A stretch of 64,000 bases of DNA, taken from assembly GCA_017536545.1 (NCBI GenBank), contig JAFXHF010000020.1:56696-120695 (forward strand). Direction: 5' to 3'. Positions 8,331 to 17,262 of this stretch are shown piece by piece. This DNA comes from a bacterium (lineage in GTDB: Bacteria; Cyanobacteriota; Vampirovibrionia; Gastranaerophilales; Gastranaerophilaceae). The notes under the pieces were generated by a model. That model was not told the DNA's origin. It made no database searches and saw nothing but the letters and a program-made list of their open reading frames with translations. Within the stretch, counting starts at the first letter, position 1. The number at the start of each line of letters is the position of its first letter. The position numbers were made by a program, and so were the translations under genes.

Positions 8331-9746
8331 CTATTCAGCTTTTTCTGCTTTTGGAGTAACCACTTTAGCTTCTTCAATACCGCTATCAACTTTACCTAAA
8401 ATTTGAGGTAATTCGATACCAGCTTGACCCGCTAAGTCGTGCATTGCAGGAAGAGCTTTAATAAGATCTTTCATAAAGTTTGCGGTTGTAGAACCACCAG
8501 TTGTACCAGTTCCACCATCCCAAACTGTAATCTTATCAAATTTAATATTTTTAATAGCTTCAACTTGTTTTTCAACAAGAGTTTCGAGTTTTTCAATCAT
8601 TAAGAAGCTAGTTGCAATTTCTGGTCTGTTATTAGAAATTTTAACAAGGTCTTCATAACCTTTTGCTTTAGCTTCTAACACAGCTTTAATACCTTCTGCT
8701 TCTGCGAAATATTTAGCTTTAATTGCATCAGCTTCCCCAAGAGCAATTCTTCTAGCTCTTTCAGCTTCAGCATCAGCTTGAACTTGTATTTTAAGTTTTT
8801 CAACTTCTTGTCTTGCAAGTTCTTCTTTTTTCAATTTAGCTTCTTCTTGTTCTTTTTGAGCAAGTAATACATCACGTTGAGCGTTAGCTTTAGCAACTTC
8901 ACCTTCTCTAAACGCATCAGCTTGTTTTACAGCTAATGTTGCGTTGTAATCAGCAATATTTGCTTTTGAAATGTTTTCACCTTCAACAGCTTGAGCTTCA
9001 AGTTCAGCTGTTTTAATACGTTGCTCTCTTTCGGCATTAGTTTTACCAATTAAAGTTTGAGCTTCTTGTTCTGCAACTTGAACTTCTTTTTCTTTATTAG
9101 CTGATGCTTCACCAACTGCACCAAGTTTTTCTTGTTGTGCTACTTCAACTTTAGCTTTGTTGATAGCTTCAGCTGCAGCTTTTTTACCAATCGCATCAAT
9201 ATAACCAGATTCATCTGTAATATCCTTGATGTTTACGTTGATAATTTCAAGACCAATTTTATTTAACTCAGTGTTAACGTTCGCGTTAATTTGTTCTAAG
9301 AATTTTTCACGGTCTTGGTTGATTTCTTCAATTGTCAAAGTTGCAATTGCAAGACGTAATTGACCTAAAATGATATCACTTGCTTGTGTAATAACATCTG
9401 GTTTTGATAAACCTAAAAGACGTTCTGCTGCGTTAATCATAATTCTTGGATCTGTTGAGATACCAAAAGTAAATGTTGATGGAACAGCAACACGAATGTT
9501 ACCTTTAGAAAGTGCACCGCGTAAGTCGATGTCTGTTGTCATTGGTTCAAGTGATAAAACACCGTAATCTTGAATCAATGGAATAATAAATGTACCACCA
9601 CCGTGTACACATTTAGCAGTTTTTTCACCGCCTGTTTTACCATAAACTACAATAATTTTGTTTGATGGACATCTTTTATATTGATTTGCGATAAATACAA
9701 ATATCGAAATCAATACCAAAGCACCTGCAATCATTAATCCGAACAT
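8331..9746 (-). CDS. Flotillin-like SPFH-domain membrane protein
   Basis: A 471-residue flotillin (YuaG/FloT/YqiK type). One N-terminal hydrophobic segment (residues about 3-20, 'MIAGALVLISIFVFIAN') anchors it. An SPFH domain follows (about 25-190), then a long Ala/Glu/Lys-rich coiled coil (about 190-390) with many EA and AE repeats, and a Gly/Thr-rich tail. Flotillins scaffold membrane microdomains. The upstream partner gene encodes an NfeD-like protein 29 bases away, the standard genetic pairing for this family. Both follow the rel gene in what looks like one operon. Confidence 0.93.
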   Translation of the reverse strand: MFGLMIAGALVLISIFVFIANQYKRCPSNKIIVVYGKTGGEKTAKCVHGGGTFIIPLIQDYGVLSLEPMTTDIDLRGALSKGNIRVAVPSTFTFGISTDPRIMINAAERLLGLSKPDVITQASDIILGQLRLAIATLTIEEINQDREKFLEQINANVNTELNKIGLEIINVNIKDITDESGYIDAIGKKAAAEAINKAKVEVAQQEKLGAVGEASANKEKEVQVAEQEAQTLIGKTNAEREQRIKTAELEAQAVEGENISKANIADYNATLAVKQADAFREGEVAKANAQRDVLLAQKEQEEAKLKKEELARQEVEKLKIQVQADAEAERARRIALGEADAIKAKYFAEAEGIKAVLEAKAKGYEDLVKISNNRPEIATSFLMIEKLETLVEKQVEAIKNIKFDKITVWDGGTGTTGGSTTANFMKDLIKALPAMHDLAGQAGIELPQILGKVDSGIEEAKVVTPKAEKAE

Positions 9747-9775
9747 TTTTCTCTCCTTCTTATATGTAAACCTGA

Positions 9776-10333
9776 TTATTTATTTTCTTTTTGAATGTAC
9801 AAAATTTCATCAACAACCTTTGTAACTTTTACAAGTTCAAAAGCATTGATTTCTTCATCAGAATCGTTTTTAGCTTCAACAACAGATAATTGACCATTGA
9901 TTTCAACTTCAACTTGACCTGTTGATTGAGGACCAAATTTAGTATAAGCCTTAGCAACTTGCCCAACAGCTGTTGTTTTATCTTTTTTCACTTTCTTTTC
10001 TAGTTTTTTAACTAAAAACATCAAATATGCAGTAACAAACATAAAAATGATACCAACAACAAAAGCTACTCCGAAAGTAATAAGTTGAGATAAACTAAAT
10101 TGTTTTAATCCTGCATATCCCATCCAGCCAAAGCCCATAAAAAATGCAATCACAGACTGAATAGAAATAAAATTAAATGAACAATCTGTATCTATTTCAC
10201 TATTAAAATCTGCGGAAACTTCTGCATCACCACCAACAGTAGCAAACAACACAAGTTTTATCACAAATAATATAGTCGCAAACATTGCGATATAATAATA
10301 AATCATTCCAAAATGTTCTACAGGAATTGCCAT
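9776..10333 (-). CDS. NfeD/YuaF-like membrane protein
   Basis: A 185-residue protein with three hydrophobic segments (about residues 10-32, 55-75, 83-108) and a C-terminal beta-rich segment, GQVEVEINGQLSVVEAK, typical of the NfeD-C OB fold. NfeD-like proteins are coded next to flotillins and are thought to act with them in membrane organisation. It sits 29 bases upstream of the flotillin gene and 3 bases downstream of rel. Similarity is judged from topology and context, so the subfamily is not certain. Confidence 0.8.
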   Translation of the reverse strand: MAIPVEHFGMIYYYIAMFATILFVIKLVLFATVGGDAEVSADFNSEIDTDCSFNFISIQSVIAFFMGFGWMGYAGLKQFSLSQLITFGVAFVVGIIFMFVTAYLMFLVKKLEKKVKKDKTTAVGQVAKAYTKFGPQSTGQVEVEINGQLSVVEAKNDSDEEINAFELVKVTKVVDEILYIQKENK

Positions 10334-10336
10334 AAA

Positions 10337-12550
10337 CTAGTTCTCCTTCTTATCATTTCTTTTTTGTTTAAAACCTTTTTGGGACTTTTGAGCTCCAGAT
10401 TTTTTAACCATATTTGATGATGTTTGAATTCGTTTTACACTATAAACATCTGGCAAGGATTGAATACAAGCAATAACTTTTCGCAAAGTATCAATATTAT
10501 CCAATTCTAATCCCATTTCTACAATACCAACATGGTTTTTTGTTTTGATAGTTGCGTTAACGATATTTGTATTATTATCTGAAACCGCTGAAATAATATC
10601 TTTCAAAAGACCTAATTTTTCAGCAGTCTCAATACGAATGGTTGTCTGATAAGTTTTAGTTGTATTAATACCCGCCCATTTAATATCCATAAAACGCTCA
10701 TGAGGAATAGTTTCTAAGGTTTTACAATCCGCTCTATGTACAGAAACACCTTTAGAACGAGTTACAACACCAACAATAGGTTCACCTGGGATTGGAGAAC
10801 AACACATTGCAAGTGAATACATTAAATCCTCAAGACCTTCAATATCTTTTTTCGAACTCTTACGTCGAGAAGTATGGAAACTGTCTTCTGGTTTCTTCTC
10901 AACAGGTTTTTTCAATTTATTAACAACTTTTTGTAATGTTGTTTCGCCATAACCTAACGCTGCAAACAAATCTTCTGCTGACTGATAATTCATAGATTTG
11001 GCAACTTTATCAAACTCACCAGATTTTACATATTCATCAAACACAGCTTTAGTAAGTTCATGCTCTAAGTTCGCCTTACCCATTTTTACGTGTTCTTCAC
11101 GATTATTTTTCTTAAACCATTGTTTAATTTTCTGAGAAGCTTGTTTTGTAACAACAAAAGTCAACCAATCTAAACGTGGTGCTGGAGTTTTTGAAGTCAA
11201 AATTTCTACAATATCACCATTATTCAACTTTGTACTTAATGGCACAATCCGTCCATTAACTTTTGCACCAACAGTTTTATGGCCAACATCTGAGTGAATA
11301 CGATATGAAAAATCGACAGGTGTGGCATCTTTTGGCAAGTCTAATACATCTCCACCAGGAGTGAATGCAAATACTTGATCGGAGAATAAGTCCAACTTAA
11401 CACTTTTTACGTAATCTTCAGCATTTTTGGTATCTTTTTCGTATTCAACCATCTTATGCATCCAAGAGAACTTCATATCAGATGCATTATCAGCTTTTTG
11501 CGAACCTTTTTCTTTATATCTCCAGTGAGCAGCAACCCCGTATTCTGCCACTTGGTGCATTTGCCAAGTTCTAATCTGAACTTCCAAAGGTTTTGAACGA
11601 GGACCAATTACAGATGTGTGCAAAGATTGGTACATATTACCCTTTGGCATCGCAATATAATCTTTAAAACGTCCAGGTATTGGTTTAAATTGAGAGTGGA
11701 TTAAACCTAAAACTTCATAACATTCTCTAACAGTGTCAACAATTACACGAACCGCAGTAATATCATACAAGTCACTAAACTCAATATTTTGGCGTTTCAT
11801 TTTTGCATAAATACTGTAATAGTGCTTAGCTCGGCCTGTAATTTGAGCATTTATTCCACTTTTTTGAACATCTTTTTGAATTTTATCTATCAAAAGATTA
11901 ACTGTTTCTTCTCTATCAGCCTTAGTTTGAGCAACCAATTGTGCTATTTCATAATACTTATCTTTTTCTAAATATCTCAAAGATAAATCTTCTAATTCGG
12001 CTTTTATTTTATAAATCCCTAAACGGTTAGCTAGTGGTGCGAAAATATCCAATGTTTCTTGTGCAATTTTCTTTTGCTTAGCCTCTTCCATAAAATTCAA
12101 AGTTCTCATATTATGAAGCCTATCAGCTAACTTCAAGAAAATAATTCGAATATCATTAGCCATTGCAATAAACAAACGTCTAAAGTTTTCAGCTTGGCGT
12201 TCTTCTTTGGACTTAAATTTTAATTTCCCAAGTTTTGTAACCCCTTGCACGAGAGCCAAAACATCTTCCCCAAACATCTCTTTTACTTTAGATGGTGTTA
12301 TGTCAGTATCTTCCAAAACGTCATGTAAAAAGGCTGCAATTAGAGTATTTGTATCAACTTCCAAGCCCACAAGAATTTTTGCAACTTCACAAGGGTGAAT
12401 AATATAAGGCTCTCCCGATACCCTAAATTGTCCATCGTGTAATTTTTTTGCAAACTTATAAGCCTTCTCTACTTGTGCAATATCATCTGGAGAATGCTTT
12501 TGGGATATTAAAACTTCTTTTATACTTTTAAACGTTTCTAAATCTGACAT
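10337..12550 (-). CDS. rel: Bifunctional (p)ppGpp synthetase/hydrolase (RelA/SpoT family)
   Basis: A full-length, 737-residue long RSH enzyme. The hydrolase HD domain shows HPCEVA (His near 52) and FLHDVLED. The synthetase domain shows YSIYAKMKRQ and PKGNMYQSLHTSV. A TGS domain (FAFTPGGDVLDLP, DFSYRIHSDVGH) follows, then a zinc-finger/RIS region with CCSPIPGE and a C-terminal ACT domain ending in a basic tail. Both catalytic centres look intact. It makes and degrades the stringent-response alarmone. Being first in an operon with NfeD-like and flotillin genes is unusual. Confidence 0.96.
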   Translation of the reverse strand: MSDLETFKSIKEVLISQKHSPDDIAQVEKAYKFAKKLHDGQFRVSGEPYIIHPCEVAKILVGLEVDTNTLIAAFLHDVLEDTDITPSKVKEMFGEDVLALVQGVTKLGKLKFKSKEERQAENFRRLFIAMANDIRIIFLKLADRLHNMRTLNFMEEAKQKKIAQETLDIFAPLANRLGIYKIKAELEDLSLRYLEKDKYYEIAQLVAQTKADREETVNLLIDKIQKDVQKSGINAQITGRAKHYYSIYAKMKRQNIEFSDLYDITAVRVIVDTVRECYEVLGLIHSQFKPIPGRFKDYIAMPKGNMYQSLHTSVIGPRSKPLEVQIRTWQMHQVAEYGVAAHWRYKEKGSQKADNASDMKFSWMHKMVEYEKDTKNAEDYVKSVKLDLFSDQVFAFTPGGDVLDLPKDATPVDFSYRIHSDVGHKTVGAKVNGRIVPLSTKLNNGDIVEILTSKTPAPRLDWLTFVVTKQASQKIKQWFKKNNREEHVKMGKANLEHELTKAVFDEYVKSGEFDKVAKSMNYQSAEDLFAALGYGETTLQKVVNKLKKPVEKKPEDSFHTSRRKSSKKDIEGLEDLMYSLAMCCSPIPGEPIVGVVTRSKGVSVHRADCKTLETIPHERFMDIKWAGINTTKTYQTTIRIETAEKLGLLKDIISAVSDNNTNIVNATIKTKNHVGIVEMGLELDNIDTLRKVIACIQSLPDVYSVKRIQTSSNMVKKSGAQKSQKGFKQKRNDKKEN

Positions 12551-12629
12551 AGTACAATAATTTTATAAATTATATTAATGTTTTTCAAGAAAACCCGACA
12601 AATTTCATCTATCAAGATGAGATTTATGG

Positions 12630-12642
12630 TATATTAGAACTA
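12630..12642 (+). promoter_or_regulatory. Extended -10 abutting the DUF167 start
   Basis: TGG-TATATT (hexamer 12630-12635) is followed by AGAACT and then the ATG at 12642. There is no Shine-Dalgarno sequence between them, so the mRNA is probably leaderless. Confidence 0.5.
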
Positions 12643-12926
12643 TGATTAAAGAAACAAGCGACGGACTAATAGTTAATATCAAAATTTCGCCTAACTCAAA
12701 GAAAAATGAGATTATAAACGAAGGCGAATTTTCTAAAGTAAAAATCACAGCTCAACCAATTGATGGCAAAGCCAATAAAGCACTTATTGAATACCTGTCA
12801 AAGAATTTTAAAATACCAAAAACTTCAATAAAAATTCTAAAAGGCGAAACTTCCAAAGAAAAGACCCTACTTTTTTGCACTCAAGACGAAGAGAAAAAAG
12901 ATTTACTTTACAAAACTTTTCAATAA
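12642..12926 (+). CDS. DUF167 (YggU-like) protein
   Basis: A 94-residue member of the YggU/DUF167 family, recognised by 'VNIKISPNSKKNEI' near the N-terminus and 'PIDGKANKALIEYLSK' in the middle. The biochemical role of the family is not known. It is divergent from rel and has a promoter-like extended -10 six bases before its ATG, with no ribosome site. It is separate from the His-attenuator unit that follows. Confidence 0.88.
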   Translation: MIKETSDGLIVNIKISPNSKKNEIINEGEFSKVKITAQPIDGKANKALIEYLSKNFKIPKTSIKILKGETSKEKTLLFCTQDEEKKDLLYKTFQ

Positions 12927-12973
12927 TAGCAACATTTTTTATTTACAAGTTTTATGACAAAAGTAATAAAGAC

Positions 12974-13001
12974 TTTACTTTTTAAAATAATCTTATATAA
13001 T
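12974..13001 (+). promoter_or_regulatory. Promoter of the His leader unit
   Basis: A -35-like TTTACT (12974-12979) and a perfect TATAAT (12996-13001) are separated by 16 bases. They lie about 24 bases before the leader-peptide ATG, leaving room for its AAAGGAA ribosome site. Confidence 0.6.
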
Positions 13002-13024
13002 AAAAAAGCAAAGGAAATTCACAA

Positions 13025-13087
13025 ATGACAAATATCTTTTTACAAAAACATCATCATACCCATCATATCGACCTGAAGAGGTTGTAG
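13025..13087 (+). CDS. Histidine-rich leader peptide (HisL-like)
   Basis: A 20-codon ORF reads MTNIFLQKHHHTHHIDLKRL and stops with TAG at 13085. Five of six consecutive codons (13049-13066) are CAT for histidine. The plan resembles the enterobacterial HisL peptide, a short start followed by K and a His run. An AAAGGAA ribosome site lies 9 bases upstream. The last codons and stop overlap RNA segment 2 of the attenuator. Its job would be to report the supply of charged His-tRNA by ribosome stalling. Too short for ordinary gene finders. Confidence 0.85.
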   Translation: MTNIFLQKHHHTHHIDLKRL

Positions 13088-13186
13088 AATTGGTGATGCG
13101 TTCGTAAAAAGAGATTATAAAAAATTCAATTCTTAACAAAAACAACTTCTTCAGGATATTAAACAGAGCGATGAAGTTGTTTTTTT
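13072..13186 (+). promoter_or_regulatory. Transcription attenuator (antiterminator/terminator switch)
   Basis: Segment 2 (13072-13085, CCTGAAGAGGTTGT) pairs over 14 positions with segment 3 (13142-13155, ACAACTTCTTCAGG), with one G-U pair. Segment 3 also pairs with segment 4 (13173-13181) to form a terminator. The two folds exclude each other. A ribosome stalled at the His codons leaves segment 2 free and favours the antiterminator. A ribosome reaching the stop codon covers segment 2 and allows termination. The His codons may also pair with TGATG at 13094-13098. Confidence 0.85.
13138..13186 (+). terminator. Attenuator terminator hairpin
   Basis: AAAAACAACTTC (13138-13149) pairs perfectly with GAAGTTGTTTTT (13173-13184), and a run of seven T covers 13180-13186. 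It lies 29 bases before the ATG of the 449-aa gene. Confidence 0.85.
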
Positions 13187-13214
13187 AGTAAAGAATTGAG
13201 GTTAAAAGAAAATC

Positions 13215-14564
13215 ATGACAGTAACAAGCATAATATCAGCAATCGGAAATAATAGTACAATTTACCCACTTTTAGTAAGGGACTTATGTATCGAAGCACC
13301 TTCTAAGATTCTTATCGCAAGACGCGAGAACATGAAAGAATCAAGAGAAATCGCTAACGAAGCTACACGTGAAAAATTCATTGACGAATACGCCACATCA
13401 GCAATCTGGTTAGGTGGAATCCCTGCAACAGAAGCTTTATACGACAAGTTTATGGTTAAAAAAGGCTGGAGTCCGATTGTTAACTTAAAACTATTCAAAG
13501 AGAGTGAAACTGTTGCAAAACGCAACGCTAAAAAAGCGGCAACAGAAGTTAAAGATATTGTAGTTCAAGGTATTGAGTACAATATTGAGAAATTCAAAAA
13601 CATCCAAGCTAAAGACGTACAAGACGCAGTTGCAGATTTAGTAAAAGTTAAAAATAATAAAGGTGGATATGAAAAATTATTAACAGGCAAATTCTGTGCG
13701 GCTACAATTATCCCAACTGTAATTATGGGATTTATTTTACCTCCACTAAATTTTGCCCTAACTAGAAAATTAAGAGAGAAAAAAGCAGCCAATGCTGCAA
13801 ACCTACAAAACTCAACAATTGCTGCAACATCATTTACCGCATTAAAAAATGATACATTTAAAAACTTTAGCTTACAAGACAAAAAAGATGTATCATTCAC
13901 AGGTGGAAACATCACATCAGCAATTGCAAACTTAAGAACCATTGATAAAATGGCAATCTCAGATGGAGGTCTAACAATTGGTAGAGTTTCAACTTCAAGA
14001 AATAAAGAAGAAGCATACGTAAACGCATACAGAATGATTGGTTCAATGATTCTTAACTTTGTAACTCCAGTTTATATCGCAAGAGGTCTAGATAAACTAG
14101 CAAACGGACTATTCAAAATAAACGTTAACTTAGACCCACTAATTTTAGATAATAAAAACTTCATTAATGCAATCGAAGAAAACTCATTTGAAATGCCAAA
14201 ATCAAAATCTGCACAAGACATTATCGAATTCTTGGATGCAAAACCTGATAGCTTATTCTCAAAATTTGCAGCAGATATGAAAAAAGTTACATACCTTGAA
14301 TCAGGCTACAGAGATCCAAGAAAATATGTTGACATTGAAGATATAGGCAAATTTATGGACGAATTTAAAAACTTCATAAAATCAGCAAGCTCATCAGCAG
14401 ATATCACAAAATTTGCTAAAAAAGCAAAATTTGTAAAAGGATTTAATATCTTAGCTAACGTAGGTATCTCAAGCTTCTTACTTGCTGGAGTTTTACCAAA
14501 AACTCAGTACTTATTTAATAAAGCTGTAACAGGTTCATACCTAGACCCAGGATTAAGAAAATAA
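13215..14564 (+). CDS. Histidine-free membrane protein of unknown function, attenuator target
   Basis: A 449-residue protein that I do not recognise. Hydrophobic segments lie at about residues 160-183 (TIIPTVIMGFILPPLNFAL), 274-294 and 415-435, with soluble regions between. VSFTG occurs at 226-230 in the region between the first two, with a related SFTAL upstream. The translation contains no histidine at all; the similar-sized Mur ligase in this window has nine. A His-codon attenuator lies directly upstream and a strong terminator (14585-14617) directly downstream, so it is the only gene of that unit. It has no similarity I can see to histidine biosynthesis or transport proteins. A GAGG site lies 13 bases before the ATG, a long spacing. 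Confidence 0.82.
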   Translation: MTVTSIISAIGNNSTIYPLLVRDLCIEAPSKILIARRENMKESREIANEATREKFIDEYATSAIWLGGIPATEALYDKFMVKKGWSPIVNLKLFKESETVAKRNAKKAATEVKDIVVQGIEYNIEKFKNIQAKDVQDAVADLVKVKNNKGGYEKLLTGKFCAATIIPTVIMGFILPPLNFALTRKLREKKAANAANLQNSTIAATSFTALKNDTFKNFSLQDKKDVSFTGGNITSAIANLRTIDKMAISDGGLTIGRVSTSRNKEEAYVNAYRMIGSMILNFVTPVYIARGLDKLANGLFKINVNLDPLILDNKNFINAIEENSFEMPKSKSAQDIIEFLDAKPDSLFSKFAADMKKVTYLESGYRDPRKYVDIEDIGKFMDEFKNFIKSASSSADITKFAKKAKFVKGFNILANVGISSFLLAGVLPKTQYLFNKAVTGSYLDPGLRK

Positions 14565-14584
14565 TAGAAAAATTTTAAAATTTC

Positions 14585-14617
14585 TAATGGTGGACAAATA
14601 AAGTCCACCATTATTTT
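14585..14617 (+). terminator. Terminator of the 449-aa gene
   Basis: TAATGGTGGAC (14585-14595) and GTCCACCATTA (14603-14613) form a perfect 11-bp stem followed by TTTTT. Confidence 0.92.
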
Positions 14618-14773
14618 TGAGGCTAATTAAAAATCCAACAAAAATAGTATAAATATTTGATAAAAACCACTATACAAAAAATATTTTATATGTTATCATA
14701 TAACCAGATGTAGTAGGAAATATTTTTTAATATATATGCAATGATTTTTATTTAACAAAAACTGAATAGAAGC

Positions 14774-14796
14774 TCGGGTAGGATATATGTACCCGA
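14774..14796 (+). promoter_or_regulatory. Hairpin in the rny leader
   Basis: TCGGGTA (14774-14780) and TACCCGA (14790-14796) form a 7-bp stem 46 bases before the RNase Y start. The gap from 14618 to 14842 is otherwise very AT-rich, and a T-poor tail argues against a terminator. A role in control of rny mRNA is speculative. Confidence 0.4.
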
Positions 14797-14842
14797 CATT
14801 GTGTGTATTATAAAAAAATAGAAAAGGATAAGGTATTGCTTT

Positions 14843-16369
14843 ATGGGAACAACCTTGTTTTTAGTGTTGGCGACTATTGCGGTAATAGTCTTAGTTGCCA
14901 TACTAATTATTCAACAGCACAAAGTTAAAAGTGCTATCGAGTCCGTAGAAAAGGACAAAAAAGCGTTAGAGGATAGAGAAAAAATCCTTTACAAAGAGGC
15001 TAAAATCAAAGCCGTAGAAGAATTACAAGATGACAGAGATGCTCTTAATGAAGAAGAAAGAGAAAGAAGACAGGAGTTAGCAAGACAAGAACAAAAATTA
15101 GCAAGAAGAGAGGATATGCTTGAAGATAAAATTCAAGAATATACCGAAAAAGAAATCCAAACTCAAAGAAAAATGGATGAACTTTTAGAAAAAGAAGACT
15201 ACTTAGCTGAACTTGTTCAAAAACAAACAGAAGAACTAGAAAGAATTTCTGGAATGTCTTGCGAAGATGCTAAAAGAACTCTTTTAGAACAATTAAAAAA
15301 TGATTTAGCTCAAGAACAAATGCAATTAATTCGTGAAAACGAAGCAAAAATAAAAGAAATTTCTTTAGAAAAATCAAAAGAAATTTTATCAACAACAATG
15401 CAAAGATGTATGATTGAACAAGTTGTAGAAACAACAGTATCAGTTGTAGGTTTACCAAACGATGAGATGAAAGGTAGAATCATCGGTCGTGAAGGTCGTA
15501 ATATCCGTGCATTAGAAACTCTAACTGGTGTAGACTTAATCATTGACGATACTCCAGAAGCCGTTGTATTATCAAGTTTCGACCCTGTAAGACGTGAAAT
15601 CGCAAAATTAGCATTAGAAAAACTTATCGTTGATGGTCGTATTCACCCTGTAAGAATCGAAGAAATGGTTGAAAAAGCTAGAGAAGAAATTGACAAAAAG
15701 ATTTGGACAGAAGGTGAAAACGCAGCTCTTGAAATGGGTGTTATGGGCTTAAATAAAGAGCTTATCAAAACACTAGGTCGTTTATATTACAGAACAAGTT
15801 ACGGACAAAATGTTTTAAAACACTCACTTGAAGTTGGGCACATTGCAGGTATGTTGGCCGCTGAACTTGGTGCTAACGAAAAAATCGCAAAACGTGCAGG
15901 TTTATTACACGATATCGGTAAAGCTGTTGACCAAACTCAAGAAGGTACTCATATTCAACTTGGTGTTGAAATTGCATCAAGATTTGGTGAAAAACCTGAA
16001 GTTATTCACGCAATTGAGGCTCACCACGATGATGTTGTAGCTAATACAATAGAAGCGGTACTTGTAAAAGTTGCGGACGCAATTTCAGCAGGCCGTCCAG
16101 GAGCTAGACGTGATACATTAGAAATCTATATCAAACGTCTTCAAAAAATTGAAGAGATCGTTAATAGCTACGAAGGTATCAAACAATCATTCGCTGTTCA
16201 AGCTGGTCGTGAGGTTCGTATCATTGTTCAAGCTGAACTATTCGATGATTTAGCATCAGGCAAGTTAGCAAGAGATGTTGCAAAACGTATCGAAAACGAA
16301 CTTGACTATCCTGGTCAAATCAGAGTAACAGTTGTTAGAGAATTCAGAACAACAGAAATTGCAAAATAA
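14843..16369 (+). CDS. rny: Ribonuclease Y
   Basis: A 508-residue endoribonuclease that starts mRNA decay from the membrane. It has an N-terminal transmembrane segment (about 3-23), a long charged coiled coil (about 25-185), a KH domain (about 200-260) containing [15 protein letters not shown], and an HD domain (about 330-430) with [13 protein letters not shown] and [10 protein letters not shown]. Length and order match RNase Y. The ATG has an AAGGATAAGG site upstream. It heads a plus-strand gene set with the YmdB-like and PHP genes, an order also seen in Firmicutes for rny-ymdB. Confidence 0.97.
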   Translation: MGTTLFLVLATIAVIVLVAILIIQQHKVKSAIESVEKDKKALEDREKILYKEAKIKAVEELQDDRDALNEEERERRQELARQEQKLARREDMLEDKIQEYTEKEIQTQRKMDELLEKEDYLAELVQKQTEELERISGMSCEDAKRTLLEQLKNDLAQEQMQLIRENEAKIKEISLEKSKEILSTTMQRCMIEQVVETTVSVVGLPNDEMKGRIIGREGRNIRALETLTGVDLIIDDTPEAVVLSSFDPVRREIAKLALEKLIVDGRIHPVRIEEMVEKAREEIDKKIWTEGENAALEMGVMGLNKELIKTLGRLYYRTSYGQNVLKHSLEVGHIAGMLAAELGANEKIAKRAGLLHDIGKAVDQTQEGTHIQLGVEIASRFGEKPEVIHAIEAHHDDVVANTIEAVLVKVADAISAGRPGARRDTLEIYIKRLQKIEEIVNSYEGIKQSFAVQAGREVRIIVQAELFDDLASGKLARDVAKRIENELDYPGQIRVTVVREFRTTEIAK

Positions 16370-16376
16370 TTATGAT

Positions 16377-16407
16377 GGCACGAAGTTGAAAATTTCAACT
16401 TCGTGCC
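16377..16407 (+). repeat. Perfect 15-bp intergenic hairpin between rny and ymdB-like
   Basis: GGCACGAAGTTGAAA (16377-16391) and TTTCAACTTCGTGCC (16393-16407) are exact inverted repeats around one base. There is no T-tract on either side, so it is more likely an RNA-stability or processing element than a terminator. Confidence 0.75.
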
Positions 16408-16431
16408 TAACATATTAACTAGAGAGAAAAA

Positions 16432-17262
16432 ATGGGAAAAGACGTAATAAAAGTTATATTTTTTGGAGATATTGTAGGCAAGCCAGGAAGACTTGCTGTT
16501 CGTGATTTTTTAGCCAACGATACCTCTAAAAAATATGATTTTGTTATTGCAAACGTAGAAAACGCATCCCATGGTTTTGGATTAACAGAAAAAAATTATA
16601 ATGATTTTAAAGAATATGGCGTTCACTGTATGACTTGTGGAAACCATATTTGGGACAAAAGAGACATATATAGCTACATCGATACATCAGACTGCTTAAT
16701 TAGACCAATCAATTACCCTAAAGGAACCAAAGGTGTTGGCAGTCGCATCTTTGAAATTGGAGATTTGAAAATCGGAGTTATAAATATTTTAGGAAAAGTC
16801 TTTATTAACCTTGTTGATTTTCAATGGGAAATGGTTGCTGAAGAAATCAAAAACTTAAAAGAAATTACCCCCATCGTAATTGTTGATTTCCACGCAGAAG
16901 CAACCGCAGAAAAGATTTGTTTCGGCAAGTATTGTGCAGAATTAGGAGTTAGTGCATTTTTCGGCACACACACTCACGTACAAACTGCTGATGAAAATAT
17001 CGTAGAGGGAATGGCTTACATTACAGATGCTGGTTTTTGTGGAGCATCTGACGGAGTTATTGGAATGGAATATAACTCTTCACTTTCTAGATTTTTAACA
17101 AGCATTCCAGAACGCTACGAAGTTGCACCAGGCAAAACCAGCCAAATTAACGCAGTAGAAGTTGATATCGAGACTGCAACTGGTCGTGCACTGGCTATTA
17201 AAAGGATTTATTGTAGTAATGATAATATAGAAGAGGAAAAAGGAAGTGAAAAAGAAGACTGA
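16432..17262 (+). CDS. YmdB-like metallophosphoesterase
   Basis: A 276-residue member of the YmdB/TIGR00282 family of calcineurin-like phosphodiesterases, reported to act on 2',3'-cyclic nucleotides in Bacillus. Metal ligands are visible in FFGDIVGKPGR, NVENASHGFG, TCGNHIWD, VDFHAEATAEK and GTHTHVQTAD, so the di-metal centre looks complete. It follows rny at a distance of 62 bases that holds a perfect hairpin, and its last 17 bases overlap the start of the PHP gene. Gene order rny-ymdB is conserved in several phyla, suggesting a role in RNA turnover. Confidence 0.94.
   Translation: MGKDVIKVIFFGDIVGKPGRLAVRDFLANDTSKKYDFVIANVENASHGFGLTEKNYNDFKEYGVHCMTCGNHIWDKRDIYSYIDTSDCLIRPINYPKGTKGVGSRIFEIGDLKIGVINILGKVFINLVDFQWEMVAEEIKNLKEITPIVIVDFHAEATAEKICFGKYCAELGVSAFFGTHTHVQTADENIVEGMAYITDAGFCGASDGVIGMEYNSSLSRFLTSIPERYEVAPGKTSQINAVEVDIETATGRALAIKRIYCSNDNIEEEKGSEKED

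Noticed and set aside
12970..13215. A T-box or metabolite riboswitch before the 449-aa gene
   Set aside because: No T-box sequence or known aptamer is visible, while a His-codon leader ORF with matching antiterminator explains the structure.
14691..14718. AT-rich palindrome near 14700 as an origin or DnaA region
   Set aside because: No DnaA-box cluster or replication genes are nearby; it is better explained as the AT-rich leader of rny.
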